The notes below the pieces were generated by a model. The model was not told the origin of the DNA and searched no databases. It saw only the letters and a program-made list of their open reading frames with translations. Both the position numbers and the translations under genes were made by a program. From Telluria antibiotica (lineage in GTDB: Bacteria; Pseudomonadota; Gammaproteobacteria; Burkholderiales; Burkholderiaceae_D): a DNA stretch of 64,000 nt. The stretch covers positions 62,001 through 126,000 of the forward strand of contig NZ_JAAQOM010000010.1 in the NCBI RefSeq assembly GCF_011682055.1, read 5' to 3'. Positions within the stretch are counted from its first letter, which is position 1. Each line of letters starts with the position of its first letter. Positions 24,379 through 34,829 of this stretch are shown here, piece by piece.

Positions 24379-25533
24379 TTATCCCAGCAGCGCCTCGGCG
24401 AATTCGTCGGCGCTGAAGGGTTGCAGGTCCTCCAGTTTCTCGCCCACGCCGATGAAGTACACCGGCACGGGACGCGTGCGCGCGATGGCGGCCAGGATGC
24501 CCCCCTTGGCCGTCCCGTCCAGCTTCGTGATCACGAGGCCCGTCAGCTGCAGCGCGTCGTCGAACGCCTTCACTTGCGCGAGCGCGTTCTGGCCCGTGTT
24601 GCCGTCGATGACGAGCAGGATCTCGTGCGGGGCATCGTCCATGCCCTTGCCGATCACGCGCTTGATCTTCTTGAGCTCTTCCATCAGGTGCAGCTGCGTG
24701 GGCAGGCGGCCGGCCGTGTCGACCATGACGACGTCCACGCCGCGCGCCTTGCCCGACTGGACGGCGTCGAACGCGACGGCGGCCGGGTCGCCGGACTGCT
24801 GCGAGATGACGGTGACGTTGTTCCTCTGGCCCCAGACCATCAGTTGCTCGCGCGCGGCCGCGCGGAACGTGTCGCCGGCGGCCAGCAGCACGGACTGTTC
24901 ATGGTGCTGCATGTGCTTGGCCAGCTTGCCGATGGTCGTCGTCTTGCCGGCGCCGTTGACGCCCGCGATCATCATCACGAGCGGTTCGTGGCGGCCCAGT
25001 TCAAGCGGCTTTTCGAGAGGGCGCAGCAGGTCGACGAGCAGGCCTTTCAACGCCACCTTGACGGCGGCGGCATCGAGCAATTTGTCTTCCTTGACCTTGC
25101 GCCGCAGGTTGTCGAGCAGGTACTGGGTCGCGTCCATGCCGGCGTCCGACATGAGCAGGGCGGACTCGAGTTCCTCGTACAGGTCTTCGTCGATGCGCGC
25201 GCCGACGAACAGCAGCGACAGGTTGGTCGACGTCTTCGCCAGGCCGGCCTTCAGGCGCGACATCCAGGAACGCTTGGCTTCCGCTTCGCTGACGGGGCGT
25301 TCGGCCGTTTCGGGGAACAGCTGGCCATCGTAGGCGGACGATGCGGTTTCTACCGGAGCGGTGTCGACCGCCGCGGTGTCGACCGCCGCATCGTCGCCAC
25401 CGCCGAACAGGCGGCGCAGGAAACCCGGCTGCTCGGCCGCCGGCTCGGGCTGCGCGTCGGGGGCAGGCGCTGCGGGTTCGACCGCGGCCGGCGTCTCGGC
25501 TTCAGGTTTTTTCTTTTTGAAGAAACTAAACAT
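24379..25533 (-). CDS. ftsY: Signal recognition particle receptor FtsY
   Basis: SRP receptor GTPase of 384 residues that docks ribosomes making membrane proteins. The N-terminal A-domain (about 1-85) is short, rich in Ala, Pro and acidic residues, with an imperfect [13 protein letters not shown] repeat and basic-hydrophobic patches ([18 protein letters not shown]) that can bind membrane. The NG domain follows: G1 [10 protein letters not shown] at 191-200, the insertion-box region [17 protein letters not shown]3 DTAGRL and G4 [10 protein letters not shown]. The ATG at 25533 begins the conserved FxFF(K)n start; the frame continues far upstream opposite yjjG and is rejected. Confidence 0.96.
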   Translation of the reverse strand: MFSFFKKKKPEAETPAAVEPAAPAPDAQPEPAAEQPGFLRRLFGGGDDAAVDTAAVDTAPVETASSAYDGQLFPETAERPVSEAEAKRSWMSRLKAGLAKTSTNLSLLFVGARIDEDLYEELESALLMSDAGMDATQYLLDNLRRKVKEDKLLDAAAVKVALKGLLVDLLRPLEKPLELGRHEPLVMMIAGVNGAGKTTTIGKLAKHMQHHEQSVLLAAGDTFRAAAREQLMVWGQRNNVTVISQQSGDPAAVAFDAVQSGKARGVDVVMVDTAGRLPTQLHLMEELKKIKRVIGKGMDDAPHEILLVIDGNTGQNALAQVKAFDDALQLTGLVITKLDGTAKGGILAAIARTRPVPVYFIGVGEKLEDLQPFSADEFAEALLG

Positions 25534-25716
25534 TGTGTAATTCGGGAGGGCGGCAAGTGCCGAAAGGGTCGCGCGTATTCTACCAGAGCGGGCCCGGTTC
25601 CCCTTGTCGGGTAACCGGAAAGCAATCGGGCACGTCAAGACCACGGCAGGCCACGGCACTGGTATCCTGTCATTTCCGAAAGACCACTTGCCGCGCCCGG
25701 CGGCGCGGCGCTCGCC

Positions 25717-26418
25717 ATGAAACACCGTCTCTTCCTGTTCGACCTCGACGACACCCTGCTCGACTTCAAGGCGTCCGAACGCCTGTCGTTCGACCGCACG
25801 ATGCGTGCGCTGGGCCTGCCCGCGCTGCCGGACGGCCTGTTCGTCCGCTACCAGGCGATCAATATGGCACTCTGGAAGCGTTTCGAGACGGGCGCCGTCG
25901 CCAAGGACGTGCTGAAAGTCGAACGGTTCCGCCAGACGTTCGACGCGACGGGCCTCGACCTCGACCCGGAAGCGGCCAGCCGCCTGTACCTGGAATCGCT
26001 GTCGAACACGGTCGTGCTGATCGACGGCGCACGCGAGCTGTGCGAGACGCTGGCCGCCATCGGCGAAGTGGGCATCATCACGAACGGCGTGGAGCACATC
26101 CAGCACCGCCGCATCGCCAGCTCGGGCCTGCGCGACCACGTCTCGTTCGTCGCGACGTCCGAAGCGTGCGGCCACGCCAAGCCCGACGGCCGCTTCTTCG
26201 ATTACACGGTCAACATGGCGCGCGCGTTCAAGCACGCGGAGACGGTCATCGTCGGCGACCGGCTCGATGCCGACATCCTGGGCGCGAACCGGTTCGGCAT
26301 CGAAAGCTGCTGGTTCAATCCCGGCGGCCTCGCCAACGACACGGAGGCGCTGCCCACCGTCGAAGTGGCGCGCCTGCACGACGTCGTGCCCGCGCTGCGC
26401 GGGCTCGTCGTCGCCTGA
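25717..26418 (+). CDS. yjjG: HAD-superfamily phosphatase, YjjG-type (pyrimidine 5'-nucleotidase)
   Basis: Soluble phosphatase of 233 residues. HAD motif I FDLDDTLLDF with nucleophile D9 and acid D11, motif II in GIITNGVE, motif III lysine in GHAKPDGRFF and motif IV VGDRLDADILGA. The FDLDDTLLDF opening and overall length match YjjG, a nucleotide phosphatase active on UMP, dUMP and TMP that removes noncanonical pyrimidines. It is divergent from ftsY (about 180 bp apart) and ends 7 bp from the convergent ThDP enzyme gene. Confidence 0.88.
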   Translation: MKHRLFLFDLDDTLLDFKASERLSFDRTMRALGLPALPDGLFVRYQAINMALWKRFETGAVAKDVLKVERFRQTFDATGLDLDPEAASRLYLESLSNTVVLIDGARELCETLAAIGEVGIITNGVEHIQHRRIASSGLRDHVSFVATSEACGHAKPDGRFFDYTVNMARAFKHAETVIVGDRLDADILGANRFGIESCWFNPGGLANDTEALPTVEVARLHDVVPALRGLVVA

Positions 26419-26425
26419 CGAAGCG

Positions 26426-28126
26426 TCAGCCGGCCTTTGCCGCCTGCGCGTTGCGGCGGATCGTGTCCAGCGTGGCGCCCGGCGTGATCAGGTTGCCGTC
26501 GTAGCGCAGCTCGATCAGCGCCGGCAGGTTTTGCGTGCGCGTGAACTCGATGGCGCGCGCGAGGGCCGGGCCGAAATCGGCCGTCGTCTCGACCGCCTCG
26601 CCGTGGCCGCCGTAGGCTTTGGCCAGCGCGGCGAAGTCGGGATTGTGCAGCTGCGTGCCCGACACGCGGCCCGGATAGGTGCGCTCCTGGTGCATGCGGA
26701 TCGTGCCGAACATGCCGTTGTTGAAGACCAGGAAGATGACGCCCGCGCCGTACTGCACGGCGGTCGCCAGTTCCTGGCCCGTCATCATGAATTCGCCGTC
26801 GCCGGCAAAGCACACGACGGTGCGCTCCGGCCGGACGATCTTCGCGGCGACGGCCGACGGCACGCCATAGCCCATTGCGCCGCTCGTCGGCGCGAGTTGC
26901 GTGCGCATCGCGCCGTAGCGCCAGAAGCGGTGCGCCCACGTCGCGTAGTTGCCGGCGCCGTTCGTGATGATCGTGTCGCGGGGCAGCGTGGATTGCAGGT
27001 CCTGCACCATCTGCCACAGGTCCAGCGGCGCCGTGCCGTCCTTGAAGATGGCGGGGCGTTCCTGCCACGCGCGCAGTTCGGCCTTCGCGTCTTCGACCGT
27101 GTGGAGCCACGCCGACGCATCGACGGGTTCCATCGCCGCGAGCATGCTTGCGGCCTGCGGCGCGCCGCTGGCGATCATCAGCTCGGCCTGGTAGACGCTG
27201 CCCAATTCTTCCGGATCGGGGTGGATGTGCACGAGGCGCTGGCGCGGCACGGGCGATTCCAGCAGCGAGTAGCCGCTCGTCGTCATCTCGCCCAGCCGGG
27301 GGCCGAACGCGATCAGCACGTCGGCTTCTTTGACGCGCGCCGCGAGCTTCGGATTGATGCCGATGCCCACGTCGCCCACGTACTGCGGATGCTCGTTGTC
27401 CAGCAGGTCCTGGAAGCGGAACGCGCACGCGACGGGCAGGGCGTTCGCCTCCGCGAACCTCCGCACGTCTGCGCACGCTTGGTCTGTCCACGTGCCGCCG
27501 CCCAGCAGCAGCAGCGGTTTTTTCGCCCCCGCCAGCATCGTGCGCAGCTGGTCGATCTGCGCGGCCGATGGCGCGCCCTGAGTCGGCTGGTAGCGGCGCG
27601 TGTCCGCGACTTCCGCGCGTGCGACGAGCATGTCTTCCGGCAGCGCGAGGACGACGGGGCCCGGACGGCCGCTGGTCGCGACCTGGAACGCGCGCGCCAT
27701 GTATTCGGGGATGCGCTCGGCGCGGTCGATCTGCGCGACCCATTTCGCCATCTGGCCGTACATGCGGCGGTAGTCGATTTCCTGGAACGCTTCGCGGTCC
27801 ATGAAGTCGGTGCCGACCTGGCCGATGAACAGGATCATCGGCGTGGAATCCTGGTACGCCGTGTGCACGCCGATGGAGGCGTTCGTCGCGCCGGGGCCGC
27901 GCGTGACGAAGCAGATGCCGGGCTTGCCCGTCAGCTTGCCGTAGGCCTCGGCCATGAACGCGGCGCCGCCTTCCTGGCGGTTGATGACGAAGCGGATGTC
28001 CGAATCGTGCAGCGCGTCCAGTACGTCGAGATAGCTTTCGCCGGGCACGCCGAAGGCGGTGTCCACGCCGTGGACCTGGAGCGCATCGACCAGGATCTGG
28101 CCGCCGCTGCGGGAAGGGTGCGTCAT
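26426..28126 (-). CDS. Thiamine-diphosphate-dependent enzyme, acetolactate-synthase-like
   Basis: Enzyme of 566 residues with the three-domain layout of acetolactate synthase relatives. The Pyr domain has GVPGESYLDVLDAL and the cofactor-activating E52 in NRQEGGAAFMAEAYG; the central domain covers about 190-330; the PP domain carries the ThDP motif GDGEFMMTGQELATAV ending in VFNN. Close relatives are annotated only as ThDP-binding proteins; no small regulatory subunit (ilvN) or other branched-chain gene is adjacent, so it is probably not the biosynthetic IlvB. The ATG at 28126 was chosen because residues homologous to other family members begin there; the frame extends 26 codons upstream. Confidence 0.85.
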   Translation of the reverse strand: MTHPSRSGGQILVDALQVHGVDTAFGVPGESYLDVLDALHDSDIRFVINRQEGGAAFMAEAYGKLTGKPGICFVTRGPGATNASIGVHTAYQDSTPMILFIGQVGTDFMDREAFQEIDYRRMYGQMAKWVAQIDRAERIPEYMARAFQVATSGRPGPVVLALPEDMLVARAEVADTRRYQPTQGAPSAAQIDQLRTMLAGAKKPLLLLGGGTWTDQACADVRRFAEANALPVACAFRFQDLLDNEHPQYVGDVGIGINPKLAARVKEADVLIAFGPRLGEMTTSGYSLLESPVPRQRLVHIHPDPEELGSVYQAELMIASGAPQAASMLAAMEPVDASAWLHTVEDAKAELRAWQERPAIFKDGTAPLDLWQMVQDLQSTLPRDTIITNGAGNYATWAHRFWRYGAMRTQLAPTSGAMGYGVPSAVAAKIVRPERTVVCFAGDGEFMMTGQELATAVQYGAGVIFLVFNNGMFGTIRMHQERTYPGRVSGTQLHNPDFAALAKAYGGHGEAVETTADFGPALARAIEFTRTQNLPALIELRYDGNLITPGATLDTIRRNAQAAKAG

Positions 28127-28235
28127 GGTGAGGTCGTCCTTATCACGATGGAATCCGGGCATTCTATGCAACTCGTCCGGCACTGGCTTTTGAAATAGCG
28201 ACACGAGCTTTCACAAAAGGCAGCGGCGCATCGGG

Positions 28236-28241
28236 TACAAT
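28236..28241 (+). promoter_or_regulatory. -10 box of rnpB
   Basis: TACAAT ten bases before the predicted 5' end of the RNase P RNA. A -35 box is not clear (TTTCAC at 28209-28214 is the best match). Confidence 0.5.
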
Positions 28242-28250
28242 GCTTCCCGT

Positions 28251-28592
28251 GAAGCAGGCCAGACAGCCGCTGGTCCACGCCGCAAGGTCGTGGGCGGGAG
28301 GAAGGTCCGGACTCCACAGAGCGGGGTGACGGTTAACGGCCGTCCGCCGAAAGCCTGGCGCAAGCCGGGTATAAGGCGAGGAATAGGGCCACAGAGACGA
28401 GCGTATTAAGTTACGGTGAAACGCGGTAACCTCCACCTGGAGCAATTCCAAATAGGCACGCGTTGAGGTTGCTCGCGGAGCGTGCGGGTAGGAAGCTTGA
28501 GCGCCGGAGTAATTCGGCGCCTAGAGGAATGGCTGTCATAGCGTCCGCAAGGGCGTTACACAGAATCCGGCCTATCGGCCTGCTTTACACAT
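28251..28592 (+). ncRNA. rnpB: RNase P RNA, bacterial class A
   Basis: Catalytic RNA that matures tRNA 5' ends. Recognised by the 5' strand of P1 (GAAGCAGGCC) pairing with GGCCTGCTTT at 28579-28588, the universally conserved GGAGGAAGGTCCGGACTCC region, the CRIV/CRV text ACAGAGCGGGGTGACGG and AAACGCGGTAACCTCCACC, GAGGAATGGCTGTCA, and the 3' conserved ACAGAATCCGGCCTATCGGC, which base-pairs with tRNA CCA. About 342 nt. It lies between the divergent ThDP gene and glpK, 28 bp before the latter. No intrinsic terminator is seen after it, so 3' processing or read-through into glpK is possible. Confidence 0.97.
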
Positions 28593-28620
28593 CATTCACG
28601 GCCCGGGGAGTTCGACGACG

Positions 28621-30114
<1,494 letters not shown>

Positions 30115-30192
30115 AGCGTCGCGTGCGGCCGCGCCCGGGCGGATCGGGCACAATCGGCGCGACATCGTCGATTCGTTGCGACCGGAGGCGTC

Positions 30193-30696
30193 TTGAAATT
30201 CCTGAAGATTTTCTTTTCGAGCGCGCATGCGATGCTCGGGTTCCTGTTCGTGCTCGTCTCCGTGCTGATCACGGTGCTGGCCGTGCAGACGGGGTGGCGC
30301 GCCATCGGCGCCGATCTTGAAGAGAGCGCCGAGATGGCCATCGAGGCGATCGGCCTTTTGGCCATCGCCGTCGTGTCGCTGCAGATCGCCCAGACCATCA
30401 CCGAGGAAGAAGTCGTGCGCGACGCTCACATCAGCGCGCCCACGCGCGTGCGGCGCTACCTGTCGCGCTTCATGGTGGTCGTCGTGGTCGCGCTGTCGAT
30501 CGAGGGCCTCGTCGGCACGTTCAAGGCCCTGCACGAGGAACCGGAGCTGCTGCCGCACGCGGCGTCCGTGCTGATCGCGGCCGGCGTGCTGCTGTCGGGC
30601 TGGGGCGTGTTCATCCGCATGAACAAGGCCGCCGAGGAGTTGGAGCCGGAGGCGATGGAAGCCGCGAAGAGTGAGGATTCGAAGGTCGACGAATAG
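30193..30696 (+). CDS. Conserved membrane protein of unknown function (TTG start)
   Basis: Protein of 167 residues with about four hydrophobic segments (about 8-30, 52-72, 93-113, 122-142) and a charged C-terminal tail ending EAAKSEDSKVDE. No family name is recognised. The start is TTG with GGAGG six bases upstream; no nearby ATG has such support. The last 43 bases are duplicated at 31576-31618, on the far side of an AT-rich island, with mostly synonymous differences, as would result if an element had inserted at the gene's 3' end. Confidence 0.75.
   Translation: MKFLKIFFSSAHAMLGFLFVLVSVLITVLAVQTGWRAIGADLEESAEMAIEAIGLLAIAVVSLQIAQTITEEEVVRDAHISAPTRVRRYLSRFMVVVVVALSIEGLVGTFKALHEEPELLPHAASVLIAAGVLLSGWGVFIRMNKAAEELEPEAMEAAKSEDSKVDE
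30654..30696 (+). repeat. Direct repeat, left copy (3' end of membrane-protein gene; possible att-like site)
   Basis: 43 bases from GATGGAAG to the TAG stop match 31576-31618 at 36 of 43 positions. Five of the seven differences are silent, counting the alternative stop codon; the translated tails are EAAKSEDSKVDE and EVAKSEDAKVDE. Confidence 0.75.
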
Positions 30697-30776
30697 GGTA
30701 GTCAGCGTCCCAAGCGCGCAGCCCGGCGCGGGATGTCCGCATCCTACCGCGTATCAAAGCGACGATAGCGAATTGA

Positions 30777-31280
30777 CGTCGTCCCCACGGACGTCGTATC
30801 CGTAGCGAGACGGTTGTATCGGAGGGGTGGCATGAGGTTGAGCATGACCTTCGATATAAATATCCTTCGCACTGGGATAATGAAGATGATCTGTATCGCG
30901 CATTAAATGGTGTGGTCGCTACTCTTGAGACTGCTGAGTGGAGCATGAAGAAAATCTTCGATGAGCTCTCGTACAAACATTATCGGAAAAAAAATTGGGT
31001 CGCAATGTTGCATACAGCTTTAAGGATGAGGGTGGAAGCGAAGCTCTCCTCCGAGATCGCAGATATCTTCGATGCAGATATTTCTTTGGCGAAGGAATTT
31101 TTTCGAATCAACAAACAACTCGTCGTAAAATCGTTATGCATGTTGGAACAAAAAATTCCTATTAACATGGATAATATAATATATTTGTGGAACTATGTCT
31201 CCGTGGGTAGCGAGAAAATCAGTGAGATTACCCCGGATTTTCTTTTGGACAATTTTGCACGCGATCTGGCTCGGCTATAG
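30777..31280 (+). pseudogene. C-terminal remnant of a RelA/SpoT-domain protein
   Basis: The reading frame is open from 30777 to the TAG at 31280 (167 codons) but has no supported start; GTG 30912 is the first start-like codon with downstream frame. The translation begins with IRSETVVSEGWHEVEHDLRY, the last conserved motif of the RelA/SpoT (p)ppGpp synthetase domain (E...H-DL-Y), followed by LYRALNGVVATLETAEWSM and DELSYKHYRKKNWVAML, a C-terminal helical extension seen in stand-alone RelA/SpoT proteins. The G-loop and substrate-binding half are absent, so it cannot make alarmones. From about 30830 on it is far richer in A+T than its surroundings and uses codons unlike the host, showing transfer. 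Flanking direct repeats suggest it came on an element. Confidence 0.7.
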
Positions 31281-31575
31281 TGGTAAGGTCTTGCTAATAA
31301 TAGGTTTTTGTATTGTTTTGGAATTTCGAGTAATGGTATTACACGACAAGATAAAAAATCGTTTGTTGTGTGATTTGGCGATTAACGTGTAATTTCCCTG
31401 GATGATTTTTCATTGCTGTTTGTGCGCTACCAATGTATGCACGTCCGTTGAGCTCTCGCTTAACGGATCCATCTGAAAGTATGTTGCGTAGGTCGCGCGA
31501 CGATAGTCGTGCTGGTCGCTCTGGCATTGCGTTCCCTCCGCGAGGCGTAAGAACGCGGCCAGGTTCAGGTCGCGT
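31281..31575. other. Rest of the AT-rich island, no supported gene
   Basis: The first 160 bases remain very AT-rich (AATAATAGGTTTTTGTATTG); GC rises from about 31440. Short open frames on both strands have neither ribosome sites nor recognisable sequence. No integrase or inverted repeat is visible. Confidence 0.5.
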
Positions 31576-31618
31576 GATGGAAGTCGCAAAGAGCGAGGAC
31601 GCGAAGGTCGACGAGTAA
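31576..31618 (+). repeat. Direct repeat, right copy of the membrane-protein gene end
   Basis: Second copy of the 43-base tail (see 30654-30696), ending in TAA and directly abutting the stop of the convergent YcxB-like gene. It has no upstream membrane-protein coding sequence, so it is a detached gene end. Confidence 0.75.
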
Positions 31619-32227
31619 TCACTTGCCGCCGCGCGCCCGCGCGAAACGGCGCAGGGCTGCCATCTGGCCGCGGTCCAGGCAGCGGTACGGGATCGGGATC
31701 GCGCCCTGCGCATACATCAGCAGGAAACCGCGCCGATAGCGGCGTACGCCGCGGATGTCGGCCCAGCTGCGCGCCACCGTGCCGGCTCGCGTCGTGCGTT
31801 CGATGCCGGTGGCGTCGATGCGGAAGGCGCAGCGCGGCATCCGGCGTTTCTTGTACAGGAACACGGGGGTGCCGATGAGCACGACCCAGGCGCTGACGGC
31901 GGCGGGCAGGCACGCGAGTGCCAGGCCGCCGCACGCGAGCGCGGCCGTCCTGGCCCAGCCGGGCCCGATCATCCAGGCGATGGCCAGGGCAATGACGGCG
32001 AACGCAACGGGCACGAGCGTCTGCCGCAGGCGCTGCGCGGGCGCCATCCGGCGCACTGTCGACGTCAAGTGGTCGTGCACGAAGCCGAGGTATTCGGGCA
32101 GCGTGTAGACGACGTCGAACCGGATCGCCGGCGCCACCGCCGGCGCGGCCGCGTCGCGTCCGTCCGGCGGGTCGACCGTCAGCGCATGGCCGGCCGCCTC
32201 TCGCGCGGCGTGCCGGACGACCTGCAT
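31619..32227 (-). CDS. YcxB-like membrane protein
   Basis: Protein of 202 residues. Two adjacent hydrophobic segments at about 78-120 sit between an N-terminal region with IRFDVVYTLPEYLGFVHDHL and a C-terminal PH-like stretch (FRIDATGIERTTRAGTVARSW, GFLLMYAQGAIPIPYRCL). This layout matches YcxB-like proteins (PF14317), whose function is unknown. The start at 32227 has AAGGAAG seven bases upstream; an ATG 16 codons earlier lacks such a site. Confidence 0.7.
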   Translation of the reverse strand: MQVVRHAAREAAGHALTVDPPDGRDAAAPAVAPAIRFDVVYTLPEYLGFVHDHLTSTVRRMAPAQRLRQTLVPVAFAVIALAIAWMIGPGWARTAALACGGLALACLPAAVSAWVVLIGTPVFLYKKRRMPRCAFRIDATGIERTTRAGTVARSWADIRGVRRYRRGFLLMYAQGAIPIPYRCLDRGQMAALRRFARARGGK

Positions 32228-32404
32228 GGCCACTTCCTTGCGGTGCAGCGGACGTGGATGGCCGGTGCCGAACATGGCGTCTCCTGATCGTGAACGATGC
32301 CGGCCATATGGCGACCGCTGGGCTTATTGCAATAGTCGCAACAGAGTAGGCGCACAAAAATTCCTGGCGTCATCTGCTCAATGTGAAATTGTGAGAGCTT
32401 TCCG

Positions 32405-32956
32405 TTGACTTTCGTCGATATACTGCCGGGTAAGAGTCTTTCCTTTCAATCATCAAGGGTATCCGGCGCGATGCCGTTCCTTTTGCAGATCGCACGGCAT
32501 TGGCATGCATATGCTAAATCGCCGGGGTTTATCGAGAGTTTTATGTTTGTTGGGCAAATCATCCTCCCCGAAAATGCCGACTTCGACTGCCTGTTGAACC
32601 AGGTATTGATGTGGTGGCCGGAAGAACTGGTGGGCGACGACGCTGACGCCGGGGCCCGGCAATCGTCGGTCGCCCATCTGTACGAAGCGAGCATCGCCCC
32701 GCGGGCGATCCAGTCAGCCAGCATGCTGCTCGTGCAGCTCGACTGGGTCCTGTACGGCATCGTCATGGAGTTGTCGCGCAAGGTCTCGCGCGTGCGCGTG
32801 AAAGACATCCGGCCGCAGCTCATCAAGGACCGATTCCACGCATTGCTGACCCATAGCGCGCTGCCGCAACTGCTCGGTGAACGGGACTGGGACGGCTCGT
32901 TCGAGCGTGACGAACTCGTGAATTATTTGCGCACCGAAGACATGGCGATCGTTTGA
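32405..32956 (+). CDS. Hypothetical protein
   Basis: Not recognised. The frame from TTG 32405 gives 183 residues; the first ATG (32471) would give 161. It is soluble and mixed in composition, with WWPEELVG near 75 and a basic-amphipathic ELSRKVSRVRVKDIRPQLIK stretch near 124. Codon use resembles host genes more than the preceding island. It has no operon partner: upstream is the divergent YcxB-like gene, downstream about 200 bp of non-coding sequence. A weak GTGAGAGC precedes the TTG. Confidence 0.55.
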   Translation: MTFVDILPGKSLSFQSSRVSGAMPFLLQIARHWHAYAKSPGFIESFMFVGQIILPENADFDCLLNQVLMWWPEELVGDDADAGARQSSVAHLYEASIAPRAIQSASMLLVQLDWVLYGIVMELSRKVSRVRVKDIRPQLIKDRFHALLTHSALPQLLGERDWDGSFERDELVNYLRTEDMAIV

Positions 32957-33155
32957 CCATCATATAACTAGCTTTCTATCAATAAATATGTCCATTGTGA
33001 CAATTAGAGAGTTTGTACATACCCATCCGATGGCATGATGCGCGGTTGCGGGTGGGTCTATATCTGTCCGCGCAGCAAACACCACGATAACGACAACCGC
33101 ATGCGTCGCAACGACGTCGAGCATGCGCATCGGCCGCCGCGCGGCCACTAGGGAA

Positions 33156-34808
33156 ATGATGAAAAAGACAATGGAATTGACCCTCCTGGGCCGGACTGCG
33201 ATCGGCCTGGCCTGCCTGGCTCTTACCGCCTGCGGTGGCGGCAGCGATGGCGGCAGCACCGGCAGCAATGGCGGCAGCACTGGCGGCACGCCGCCGCCGC
33301 CGCCCGTGGCTGCCGCGCCGGAGGTCAAGCTCCTGTCCGGCGGCGTCACGCGCTACGCCGCCCAGAGCGCCCCGGTGGCGTTCGACGTGCAGATCAAGCC
33401 GAGTTTCACGCCGGCGGGCACGCTCGTCGTCACCGCCAGCGACAAGGCGGGCGTGATCGGCCAGCAGGTCGGCGTCACGGCGGGCACGGACGGCAGCTAT
33501 GTGCTCTCGCTGGCGACTGTCACCGACACGCCCCCTGGTCACTATACCGGCGACATCACGCTGAAGCTGTGCGCCGATCAGGCCTGCGCCACGCCGCAGA
33601 CGGTGCCTTCGATGACGGTGCCTTATGACGTGACCGTATTGGGATCCGGGACGGCCTGGCCGGGCGACCACCTGACTGCGCTGACGCCCTGGACCGATGT
33701 GCCGGACTGGAGCAATTTCCAGGGCAACGCCGCCCATACCGGCTATGTGCCGGTGGAAATCAAGCCGGAACAGCTGCTGCCGCGCTGGAAGATGGGCGCG
33801 CTCAGTCAGGCCAGCAATTATTATTCGGCCTACACGGCGACGCTGGTCGCTGCCGACGGCATCTTCTATGCGGCCGGGAACAACCAGCTCAAGGCGCGCA
33901 AGGAATATGACGGCAGCACCGTCTGGTCGTACGACGTCAGCACGATGGCGAGCCCGTCGGTCAATCCGCCTGCGGTCGCCAACGGCATCGTCTACATGGG
34001 CGCCGGCCAGCAGCCGACGACGGTGTTCGGCTTCGATGCCGCCAGCGGTGCGGTGCGGTTCCGCGCGCCTGTCGGTTCACAGTGGGGTTTCGGTTCCATG
34101 ACGGCGGTCGCGGTGGACGATGCCGCCTACACGAACGGCACCTATGGCGGGCTGTATGGCATCTCTGCGGCCGGGGAGCCGATGTTCGTCGCGAACGTCA
34201 GCCAGAACGCGTTGTCGATCCCGGCCGTGGACGCGAGTGCCGCCTATCTCTTCGATGGCACGCTGCAGGTCATCGACCGCAAGACAGGGAAGCTGCTGAG
34301 CTCCGCGCGCGACGGCAGCAATGCCTATACGTTCCAGATGGGCGGTGCGCCCGTGCTGGGCGCCCCGGGCAGCCTGTTCGTTGCGCGTTACGGCAATGCG
34401 TCGACGTATGGCGGCACGAACGGCAATGAACTGCTCCGGTTCAACATCGCCAAGAGCTATGTCGACTGGCGCATCCCGGGCAACTATTCGCTCACGCCGG
34501 CTTATGCTGCCGGTGTCGTGTACGCGCCGAACACCAATCCGTACCGCGTCGAAGCCCGGGGCGAGACCGATGGCGCGCTGCAATGGTCGTGGACCCCGCC
34601 GCAAGCCGCGGAAGTGAGCTGGGTGGCTGAACCGCTCGTCACGAAGAACCTGCTGTTCGTCAGCACCAACGTGGCGACCTACGCGATCGACCTGCGCAGC
34701 CACAAGACGGTGTGGAGCTATCCGGCGGCAGGCAAGCTCGCGCTGACGCGCAGCGGCATCCTGTACATCCAGAACGCCGACGCGCTGGTGGCCTTCAACG
34801 TCAAGTAA
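33156..34808 (+). CDS. Lipoprotein with PQQ-type beta-propeller
   Basis: Predicted exported lipoprotein of 550 residues. The signal peptide ends with lipobox LTAC, followed by a Gly/Ser/Asn linker and a run of prolines. A beta-sandwich-like region spans about 50-165. From about 185 on, repeated blades follow the PQQ/quinoprotein pattern: NFQGNAAHTGYVPVE at the start, then VWSYDVS, GIVYMGAG, GFDAASGAVRFRAPVG and VIDRKTGKLL. There is no evidence of dehydrogenase residues, so a BamB-like scaffold or carbohydrate-binding role is as likely. The ATG at 33156 or 33159 (AGGGA upstream) is preferred over 33123. It ends 21 bp from a convergent AAA ATPase gene. Confidence 0.78.
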   Translation: MMKKTMELTLLGRTAIGLACLALTACGGGSDGGSTGSNGGSTGGTPPPPPVAAAPEVKLLSGGVTRYAAQSAPVAFDVQIKPSFTPAGTLVVTASDKAGVIGQQVGVTAGTDGSYVLSLATVTDTPPGHYTGDITLKLCADQACATPQTVPSMTVPYDVTVLGSGTAWPGDHLTALTPWTDVPDWSNFQGNAAHTGYVPVEIKPEQLLPRWKMGALSQASNYYSAYTATLVAADGIFYAAGNNQLKARKEYDGSTVWSYDVSTMASPSVNPPAVANGIVYMGAGQQPTTVFGFDAASGAVRFRAPVGSQWGFGSMTAVAVDDAAYTNGTYGGLYGISAAGEPMFVANVSQNALSIPAVDASAAYLFDGTLQVIDRKTGKLLSSARDGSNAYTFQMGGAPVLGAPGSLFVARYGNASTYGGTNGNELLRFNIAKSYVDWRIPGNYSLTPAYAAGVVYAPNTNPYRVEARGETDGALQWSWTPPQAAEVSWVAEPLVTKNLLFVSTNVATYAIDLRSHKTVWSYPAAGKLALTRSGILYIQNADALVAFNVK

Positions 34809-34829
34809 GCATCCAGCGAACGGGGCGGG

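Noticed and set aside
31433..31618. 61-codon plus-strand frame ending in the repeated tail
   Set aside because: Only its last 12 residues resemble a protein; the rest lacks a ribosome site and coding character. Treated as a detached gene end.
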